From: Methylophaga sp. OBS1 | GTDB taxonomy: Bacteria > Pseudomonadota > Gammaproteobacteria > Nitrosococcales > Methylophagaceae | Length of the DNA: 10,932 bases | Reading direction: 5' to 3' | Assembly (NCBI RefSeq): GCF_026319365.1 | Contig: NZ_JAPDMS010000001.1 | Coordinates: 1-10,932, forward strand | Part shown: positions 6,309 to 10,932 of the stretch, one piece after another | How positions within the stretch are numbered: position 1 is the first letter of the stretch | How the letters are laid out: each line of letters begins with the position of its first letter | Made by a program: the position numbers and the translations under genes | Notes under the pieces: generated by a model | Database searches by the model: none | The model's input: the letters and a program-made list of their open reading frames with translations, nothing else | Told to the model about the DNA's origin: nothing

Positions 6309-8420
6309 GTGGAGGAATCCTCAAGAAAATCAGTGGTTTTGATTGTGGACGATGATCCGGTGACACGGATGCTGATGCGACAATCGTTAAAAAACATTGA
6401 TATTGATATTTACGAGGCCAGTAACGGTACAGATGCGATTGCTGAATTCAACCAGCACAAACCGGATATGACTCTGCTGGATGTTTCCATGCCGGGTATG
6501 GATGGCTTTGAATGCTGTGAGAGATTACGGCAATTACCCCGTGGTCAGGAGTGCGCCATAGTCATGGTCACCTCGCTGGATGAAGTCGAGGATATTGAGC
6601 GGGCTTTTCAGGTGGGTGCCACTGATTTTATGACCAAGCCACTCAAATGGCCTTTATTTAACCATCGTGTCAGATATGTGCTCAAGGCCAACCGGACCCT
6701 GCAGGAACTGAGTCTGAATAAAAATAAACTGGCCAAGGCCCAGTCTATTGCTCACCTGGTTTACTGGGAGTGGGATTATCAGTCAGACAGTATCGAATGC
6801 TCCACTGATATGTTCGATATGCTGGGACTGACACGGGAAAGCCGACTGACACTGAAACGCTTGTTGACAGTGATACACCCGGATGATCGTGCCCGCTTTG
6901 TCCGCAACGTGCGGCTGGCGATAAAGGACAAGAAGCCCTACGACATTGAATATCGCGTGCAGCGCCCGGATGGACATGTCCTGTTTATCAACGAACGCAC
7001 TGATATCAATTTCGAATATGGCCAATGGCGTATTGTGGGCACGCTGCATGATATTACTGCGCTTAAGCAATCTGAGCAGGAAATAACTTATTACGCCTAC
7101 TATGACACATTGACCGATCTGCCCAACCGTCGCTTATTTATCGAACAGCTGGAAACCACGATTGCCAGCGCACGCCGTCATCAGCGACGCTTCACGTTGA
7201 TGTTTCTGGATCTGGACCGTTTCAAGCACGTCAATGATACTTACGGTCATCATGTCGGTGATGAACTGCTGTGCCAGGCTGCCGGCCGAATCCGTGAATG
7301 TGTGCGTGACTCGGATCTGGTAGCCAAAATCAGTCTGGAGAGCGACCATCGTGTTGCCCGTCTGGCCGGTGATGAATTCACTGTTCTGCTGGATGATGTG
7401 GACGATGTTGCTGATATTGCCGACATTGCCAATCGCTTGATAGAGATCTTTTCAAAACCGTTCGTCATAGGCGGGACACCGCTTTATGTCACTGTCAGTA
7501 TCGGTATTACCGTGTTTCCAACTGACGGTCATAATGTCCAGATCCTGCTACAGCATGCAGATGTGGCCATGTATCACGCCAAGCAGGTGGGACGTAATAA
7601 CTACCAGTTCTTCTCCGAGAGCATGAATAACTACCTCAAGCTCAGGATGGAGATGGAGCATGATCTGCGTATTGCGCTTGAGCAGGAGCAGTTTGAGCTT
7701 TATTACCAGCCTCAGTATCACGCTCGCAGTGAGAAAATCGTGGGATTTGAGGCGCTGTTGCGCTGGCGGCATCCGGTAAAAGGCCTGCTGACGCCGGATA
7801 GCTTTATTGAAATCGCGGAGTCAACCGGTTTGATTCTGCCTATTGGTGACTGGGTGTTGATGCAAGCCTGTGAACAGGTTTATCAGTGGCAGCAGGCCTT
7901 GGGTTGCGCTTATCGTGTGGCGATTAACCTGTCCGCGTTGCAGTTCAATCAAAATTATTTGCCCGAGCGTGTCAGGCAGACGCTGGAACAGACGGGGTTA
8001 CCGCCGGAAACACTGGAACTCGAAATTACTGAAACGGCGATGCTGAATGATGTTGCAGAGACGATTCCATTGCTGTTTGCTTTGAAGAAAACCGGCGTTC
8101 GACTGGCCATTGATGACTTCGGTACCGGTTACTCCTCAATGAGTTACCTGAAAAACTTCCCTATTGATACGCTTAAAATCGACCGTTCTTTTGTTGAGGA
8201 GATTGTGTTCAACCGCAAGGATGCGGCGATTGCACAAACCATTGTGCAACTCGCTAATAATCTCCACTTATCGACGATTGCGGAGGGAGTGGAAACCGAA
8301 GCACAGGCAGCCCTGCTGTTGGATATGGGCTGTGAAGAATTTCAGGGCTTCTATTTCAGCAAGCCAATGCCAGTGAGTGACCTCAGTGTTATGTTGACGT
8401 GCAATGGTCATGACCTTTAG
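6309..8420 (+). CDS. Response regulator with REC, PAS, GGDEF and EAL domains (c-di-GMP turnover)
   Basis: A 703-residue soluble protein. The receiver (8-125) has D14/D15, phospho-acceptor D58, T88 and K110. The PAS_3-type domain (145-255) contains HPDDRARF. The GGDEF domain (262-435) carries AGDEF at 353-357 instead of GGDEF, metal ligand D301 in FLDLDRFK, and an RxxD I-site-like motif R333-D336 separated from the signature by 16 residues rather than the usual 5. The EAL domain (455-697) looks complete: EALLR 481-485, N540, E572, DDFGTGYSS 602-610, K623, E659 and Q679. The phosphodiesterase is therefore predicted active; the cyclase may be active, since AGDEF cyclases are known. It begins with GTG directly after the kinase stop (0 bp), preceded by GGGAGAGG at 6296-6303. 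It is the likely output of the kinase's phosphorelay. Its stop overlaps the convergent MarR gene by 4 bp. Confidence 0.93.
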   Translation: MEESSRKSVVLIVDDDPVTRMLMRQSLKNIDIDIYEASNGTDAIAEFNQHKPDMTLLDVSMPGMDGFECCERLRQLPRGQECAIVMVTSLDEVEDIERAFQVGATDFMTKPLKWPLFNHRVRYVLKANRTLQELSLNKNKLAKAQSIAHLVYWEWDYQSDSIECSTDMFDMLGLTRESRLTLKRLLTVIHPDDRARFVRNVRLAIKDKKPYDIEYRVQRPDGHVLFINERTDINFEYGQWRIVGTLHDITALKQSEQEITYYAYYDTLTDLPNRRLFIEQLETTIASARRHQRRFTLMFLDLDRFKHVNDTYGHHVGDELLCQAAGRIRECVRDSDLVAKISLESDHRVARLAGDEFTVLLDDVDDVADIADIANRLIEIFSKPFVIGGTPLYVTVSIGITVFPTDGHNVQILLQHADVAMYHAKQVGRNNYQFFSESMNNYLKLRMEMEHDLRIALEQEQFELYYQPQYHARSEKIVGFEALLRWRHPVKGLLTPDSFIEIAESTGLILPIGDWVLMQACEQVYQWQQALGCAYRVAINLSALQFNQNYLPERVRQTLEQTGLPPETLELEITETAMLNDVAETIPLLFALKKTGVRLAIDDFGTGYSSMSYLKNFPIDTLKIDRSFVEEIVFNRKDAAIAQTIVQLANNLHLSTIAEGVETEAQAALLLDMGCEEFQGFYFSKPMPVSDLSVMLTCNGHDL

Positions 8421-9007
8421 TCATCTTCGGCGTAGGCGGCGGGTTTGTCGACCAGCGTATCCTGACGATCCAGTAAACCGATATCGAGTACCGGCGAGGC
8501 ATCGATATGCTGGGCATCCATCATCTGTGCAACCCGTTTCAATGCGGAGATAATCATGGTCTGTTCCCATTCCTGCAAATCGCCGAACTGGCGGGTGAAT
8601 TGTTCCTGCAGCGGAATAGGCGCATTTTTGAGTATTTCCAGTGCTTCATCATTGAGAAAGGCATGCACTTTACGCTTGTCGGTTTCAGACCGTTGGCGAT
8701 AGACGAGTTTGCGCTTTTCCAATCGGTCCAGAATGGTGGTGACAGTGGCCTGACTCAGGCTGACTTCCTGAGCCAGTTCACCAATGGTGATCTGTCCTTT
8801 ATCTCGCAGCGTCTGCAGTAGAAGGATCTGAGGCGCGGTCAAACCCGTGGTTTTGGCAAGGTATTTAGAGTGAAGATCGGTCGCTCGGATAACCCGACGC
8901 AGGGCAATCAACACTTCTTCAATCTGGTTCAACAGCTGATCCTTTTGTTCTTTATTCAGATCAAGATTATAAACTGCGTCCAGATTTAAACCGATAGTTT
9001 TACTCAT
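8417..9007 (-). CDS. ectR: MarR-family regulator, probable ectoine operon repressor EctR
   Basis: A 196-residue winged-helix protein. The wHTH spans about 55-120: LTAPQILLLQTL, ITIGELAQEVSLSQATVTTILDRL with the recognition helix at 85-98, then a wing with SETDKRKVHAFLN. Flanking helices (20-50 and 125-165) would form the dimer interface. A polar tail of about 30 residues (166-196) goes beyond the usual MarR fold. Identity as EctR is inferred from position next to the divergent ectAB and from an operator in the intergenic region that nearly matches the EctR1 site. EctR1 represses ectABC-ask in Methylomicrobium alcaliphilum. The ATG at 9007 overlaps the end of the CheW-like gene by 8 bp (ATGAGTAA), with GGAAC just upstream, so the two are co-translated; an in-frame start at 9037 is less likely. 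It lacks its own intergenic promoter. Confidence 0.82.
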   Translation of the reverse strand: MSKTIGLNLDAVYNLDLNKEQKDQLLNQIEEVLIALRRVIRATDLHSKYLAKTTGLTAPQILLLQTLRDKGQITIGELAQEVSLSQATVTTILDRLEKRKLVYRQRSETDKRKVHAFLNDEALEILKNAPIPLQEQFTRQFGDLQEWEQTMIISALKRVAQMMDAQHIDASPVLDIGLLDRQDTLVDKPAAYAEDD

Positions 9008-9437
9008 AATGTTCCAATTCGTTAATGCAGCGCTCAAAGTCAGTCAGAATAAGTAGCTGATCGTCGTGGTTGATGGTGCCTTTAACCGGGCTGGAATTCT
9101 GATTACGTTCGACAGGCATCATGTCCGCGTCTGCCAGCACACTGATTTTTTTCACCTCATCAACGGTAACGCCCACCAGACCGGAAGTTGTTTCCAAAAC
9201 AATAATGTGCTCACTGTCATTCACCGCTTCATCCAGTCCCAGTAATTGTTTACTGGAGACGATGGTGACAATTTCACCTCTGACATTGAGCACCCCCTCA
9301 ACACAGGACTGCGCACCGGGCACGGGAACCGGTGACAAATAATCGAGGATTTCTCTGACCTGATTCACTGGATGAGCATAGGTCTCATCTTCTATACGGA
9401 AACAAAGCCACTGTTGGTCGTGTAATTGTTCTGACAT
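9000..9437 (-). CDS. Stand-alone CheW-like protein
   Basis: A 145-residue protein that is essentially one CheW domain (about 8-140): WLCFRIEDETYAHPVNQVREIL (10-31), PVPVPGA, GVLNVRGEIV with the conserved arginine R53, and a closing LILTDFERC. CheW normally couples chemoreceptors to the kinase CheA. The segment after the arginine, usually 'vPViDLR', reads TIVSSKQ here, so the DLR residues are lost. No CheA or receptor gene is in the window. It is the first gene of a two-gene minus-strand operon with the MarR-type gene and faces ectA across a 196-bp gap. The start ATG at 9437 has no clear Shine-Dalgarno. The role is unknown; a scaffold, or a sensor affecting the regulator, is speculation. Confidence 0.85.
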   Translation of the reverse strand: MSEQLHDQQWLCFRIEDETYAHPVNQVREILDYLSPVPVPGAQSCVEGVLNVRGEIVTIVSSKQLLGLDEAVNDSEHIIVLETTSGLVGVTVDEVKKISVLADADMMPVERNQNSSPVKGTINHDDQLLILTDFERCINELEHYE

Positions 9438-9466
9438 TAATAGTAAATACGATTCATTATTGGGAC

Positions 9467-9499
9467 TGGACTTTTCATTTGTTTAGTGTACTATATATT
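9467..9499 (+). promoter_or_regulatory. Candidate sigma-70 promoter(s) for ectAB
   Basis: Two overlapping hexamer pairs are visible: TGGACT (9467-9472) with TACTAT (9489-9494), and TTTTCA (9472-9477) with TATATT (9494-9499). Both have 16-bp spacers; the second has the better -10 (5 of 6). In both, the -10 lies in or at the edge of the first operator-like palindrome, which suits repression by an EctR-type protein. A start here would give an untranslated leader of roughly 130 bases. Confidence 0.45.
9480..9497. promoter_or_regulatory. ectR box: Putative EctR operator, site 1
   Basis: TGTTTAGT-GT-ACTATATA: two 8-bp half-sites separated by 2 bp. It differs at one base (second position) from the EctR1 site I recall for Methylomicrobium alcaliphilum, TATTTAGT-GT-ACTATATA, which overlaps the -10 of its ect promoter. 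Here too it overlaps the candidate -10. The published sequence is quoted from memory. Confidence 0.7.
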
Positions 9500-9513
9500 T
9501 AGACGTCTAAACA
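9496..9513. promoter_or_regulatory. ectR box: Putative EctR operator, site 2
   Basis: TATTTAGA-CG-TCTAAACA has the same 8-2-8 design, with a perfect 14-bp palindromic core at 9498-9511. It overlaps site 1 by 2 bp, with centres 16 bp apart. Its left half matches the EctR1 half-site TATTTAGT at 7 of 8 positions. Its symmetry is better than that of site 1, so it may be a high-affinity site. Confidence 0.55.
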
Positions 9514-9530
9514 ACTCGTCTTAGTATGGC

Positions 9531-9565
9531 GAAATTATTTAATTAATTTCAATATCAACATATTG
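9531..9565 (+). repeat. Two small inverted repeats in the ectA leader
   Basis: GAAATTA (9531-9537) / TAATTTC (9544-9550) has 7-bp arms and a 6-base loop. CAATAT (9550-9555) / ATATTG (9560-9565) has 6-bp arms and a 4-base loop. They adjoin and would both lie in the transcribed leader if the promoter overlaps the operators. The region is very A/T-rich, so chance palindromes are likely. Confidence 0.3.
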
Positions 9566-9608
9566 AGTCTGTTTATTCGTAAATTTTCCGTATTTAATTC
9601 AATAGACA

Positions 9609-9631
9609 TATAAATAATAGAGTTATTTATA
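9609..9631 (+). promoter_or_regulatory. All-A/T hairpin enclosing the ectA ribosome-binding region
   Basis: TATAAATAA (9609-9617), loop TAGAG (9618-9622), TTATTTATA (9623-9631): a perfect 9-bp inverted repeat ending 2 bases before the ectA ATG. The loop holds the only Shine-Dalgarno-like bases (AGAG) upstream of ectA. In RNA it would be a weak A/U stem able to influence initiation. Alternatively, TATAAAT is a -10 element of a second, proximal promoter, although no good -35 is seen. Confidence 0.45.
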
Positions 9632-9633
9632 AA

Positions 9634-10140
9634 ATGAATCTTGCACATACTGACGCTGCGCCCATTACCCTGCGAGCCCCTGCGGCTGAGGACGGTGCTG
9701 CGGTGTACGAACTCATCGCCCAGTGCCCGCCACTGGATACCAACTCAATGTATTGCAATCTGCTTCAGTGCACGCACTTTTCCGCCACCTCGGTGGCCGC
9801 TGAAAAAGAGGGCGACATTGTCGGCTTTATCTCTGGTTACATTGAGCCGGATAACCCTGACACGCTGTTTATCTGGCAGGTTGCAGTTGGCGAAAAAGCC
9901 CGCGGGCAGGGCCTGGCTGGTCGTATGTTGCGTGACATTCTGTCGCGGCAACAGGAAGGCCAGATCAAATTTATTGAGACCACCATTACCCCGGATAACC
10001 GGGCGTCATGGGCACTGTTTGAAAGTCTGGCCAACAAACTGGGTACAGAGTTGAATCACTCTGTGATGTTTGATCGCCAGCAACACTTTGCCGGCCAGCA
10101 CGAAACGGAAATGCTGGTCAGACTCGGTCCCCTTCAATAA
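9634..10140 (+). CDS. ectA: L-2,4-diaminobutyrate N-acetyltransferase EctA
   Basis: A 168-residue GNAT acetyltransferase that transfers the acetyl group of acetyl-CoA to the gamma-amino group of L-2,4-diaminobutyrate, the second step of ectoine synthesis. Family landmarks are ITLRAP (11-16), the substrate-site run [15 protein letters not shown] (32-46), the strand FIWQVAV (79-85), the acetyl-CoA loop [10 protein letters not shown] (90-99), the strand IETTITPDN (114-122) and a C-terminal HETEML. Length is in the usual EctA range of 160-190. The ATG at 9634 lies just after an A/T hairpin and lacks a strong Shine-Dalgarno, unlike ectB. It is followed 56 bp later by ectB with no terminator between, so the two form an operon; ectC would be expected beyond the window. 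Confidence 0.95.
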   Translation: MNLAHTDAAPITLRAPAAEDGAAVYELIAQCPPLDTNSMYCNLLQCTHFSATSVAAEKEGDIVGFISGYIEPDNPDTLFIWQVAVGEKARGQGLAGRMLRDILSRQQEGQIKFIETTITPDNRASWALFESLANKLGTELNHSVMFDRQQHFAGQHETEMLVRLGPLQ

Positions 10141-10196
10141 GACCTGCTTCACGGCAATCGGGCACCGACAAACCATTACCAGGAGACAACAAAACC

Positions 10197-10932
10197 ATGA
10201 AAATTTTTGAGGAAATCGAATCGGAAGTTCGCTCATATGCGCGCTCTTTCCCACGCATTTTCAACCGCGCTAAAGACGAGTTCGTATATGACGAAGAAGG
10301 CAATGTCTATTTAGACTTTCTGGCCGGTGCCGGTTCGCTCAACTATGGTCATAACAACGAGCTGTTCAAAAAGCCACTGCTGAAATACATCGAAGAAGAT
10401 GGCATTACTCAGGGCCTGGACTTACACACGCGTGCCAAGGGTGAGTTTCTGGAGAGCTTTAATGAGTACATTCTGAAACCACGTGATCTTGACTATATCG
10501 TCATGTTCACTGGCCCAACCGGCACAAATGCTGTTGAAGCAGCGCTGAAAACAGCCCGGAAATACACCGGCCGCGAAAATGTCATTTCATTTACTAACGG
10601 CTGGCATGGTCAGACGCTGGGCTCACTGGCTATCACCGGTAACGGTCACCACCGTGGTGGTGCCGGCATCAGCCTGCATGGTGCGACCCGTATGCCTTAT
10701 GACGGTTACATGGGGGACGACGTCGATACCACCAACTACCTGGATAAAGTGTTATCTGATTCCAGCAGTGGTGTAGACAAGCCGGCTGCCGTCATCGTCG
10801 AAACGGTTCAGGGCGAAGGCGGCATCAATGCCTGTTCCATGACCTGGCTGAAGAGCCTGTCAGAGGTATGTAAAAAGCATGATGTGCTGTTGATTATTGA
10901 CGACATCCAGGCTGGTTGTGGTCGTACCGGTA
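10197..10932 (+). CDS. ectB: Diaminobutyrate--2-oxoglutarate transaminase EctB (5' part, cut by window end)
   Basis: The first 245 residues of a class III PLP aminotransferase, against a usual EctB length of about 420-430. It makes L-2,4-diaminobutyrate from L-aspartate semialdehyde and glutamate, the first committed step to ectoine. Recognisable are the EctB N-terminus ([18 protein letters not shown], 5-22), [15 protein letters not shown] (39-53), the phosphate-binding [13 protein letters not shown] (106-118), NGWHG 134-138, E202 in VETVQGEGG, and [13 protein letters not shown] (233-245), where D235 should contact the PLP ring nitrogen. The catalytic lysine lies beyond the window. The ATG at 10197 follows AGGAG at 10181-10185. 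Enzyme identity over the related DABA aminotransferase Dat rests on the N-terminal sequence and on ectA upstream. Confidence 0.95.
   Translation, partial: MKIFEEIESEVRSYARSFPRIFNRAKDEFVYDEEGNVYLDFLAGAGSLNYGHNNELFKKPLLKYIEEDGITQGLDLHTRAKGEFLESFNEYILKPRDLDYIVMFTGPTGTNAVEAALKTARKYTGRENVISFTNGWHGQTLGSLAITGNGHHRGGAGISLHGATRMPYDGYMGDDVDTTNYLDKVLSDSSSGVDKPAAVIVETVQGEGGINACSMTWLKSLSEVCKKHDVLLIIDDIQAGCGRTG

Noticed and set aside
8507..8821. Plus-strand open frame opposite the MarR gene
   Set aside because: It is a shadow of the MarR-type gene, whose winged-helix motif is clear on the minus strand.
9641..10054. Alternative plus-strand frame of 137 codons inside ectA
   Set aside because: It overlaps ectA in another frame and shows no recognisable domain, while ectA has clear acetyltransferase motifs.
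1..10932. tRNA, rRNA, CRISPR arrays, insertion sequences, known riboswitches
   Set aside because: I looked for cloverleaf-like arms, spaced direct repeats and transposase motifs and saw none.

Overview
The window looks like the chromosome of a halotolerant or marine gammaproteobacterium. The evidence is a Tas-type aldo/keto reductase, a YfiR/CHASE8 c-di-GMP signalling cassette, and the start of an ectoine operon (ectA-ectB) with a divergent MarR-type regulator resembling EctR. The ectR-ect arrangement, and an operator almost identical to the one I remember for EctR1 of the methanotroph Methylomicrobium alcaliphilum, suggest a Methylophaga/Methylomicrobium-like methylotroph. This is inference; no genus marker is present.

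Layout. (1) 1-139: the 3' end of a plus-strand gene, probably the C-terminal Ig-like domain of CcoG/FixG, followed by a strong intrinsic terminator at 194-219. (2) 236-1279: tas. (3) 1419-8420: a tightly packed four-gene plus-strand cassette. It encodes a TonB-dependent outer-membrane receptor, a periplasmic YfiR-family protein, a membrane CHASE8-HAMP hybrid histidine kinase with REC and HPt domains, and a soluble REC-PAS-GGDEF-EAL response regulator. Gene junctions are 4 bp apart, a 4-bp ATGA overlap, and 0 bp. (4) 8417-9437, minus strand: a stand-alone CheW-like gene followed by the MarR-type gene, overlapping by 8 bp, so the two are co-transcribed. The MarR gene runs tail-to-tail into the response regulator, with a 4-bp overlap of stop codons. 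(5) 9438-9633: an AT-rich divergent control region holding two tandem operator-like palindromes and an ectA leader with an all-A/T hairpin around the weak ribosome-binding site. (6) 9634-10932: ectA and the first 245 codons of ectB, cut by the window edge.

How the genes may work together. The four-gene cassette reads as a rewired Yfi (TpbB) system. In classical YfiBNR, YfiR holds the CHASE8-HAMP-GGDEF enzyme YfiN inactive from the periplasm. Here the CHASE8-HAMP sensor is joined to a phosphorelay kinase, and c-di-GMP synthesis and breakdown sit in a separate response regulator. A TonB-dependent receptor stands where the outer-membrane lipoprotein YfiB would be expected. The ectoine half converts L-aspartate semialdehyde (EctB) and diaminobutyrate (EctA) toward the compatible solute ectoine, under apparent control of the divergent EctR-like repressor. 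That repressor is unusually transcribed behind a CheW-like gene.
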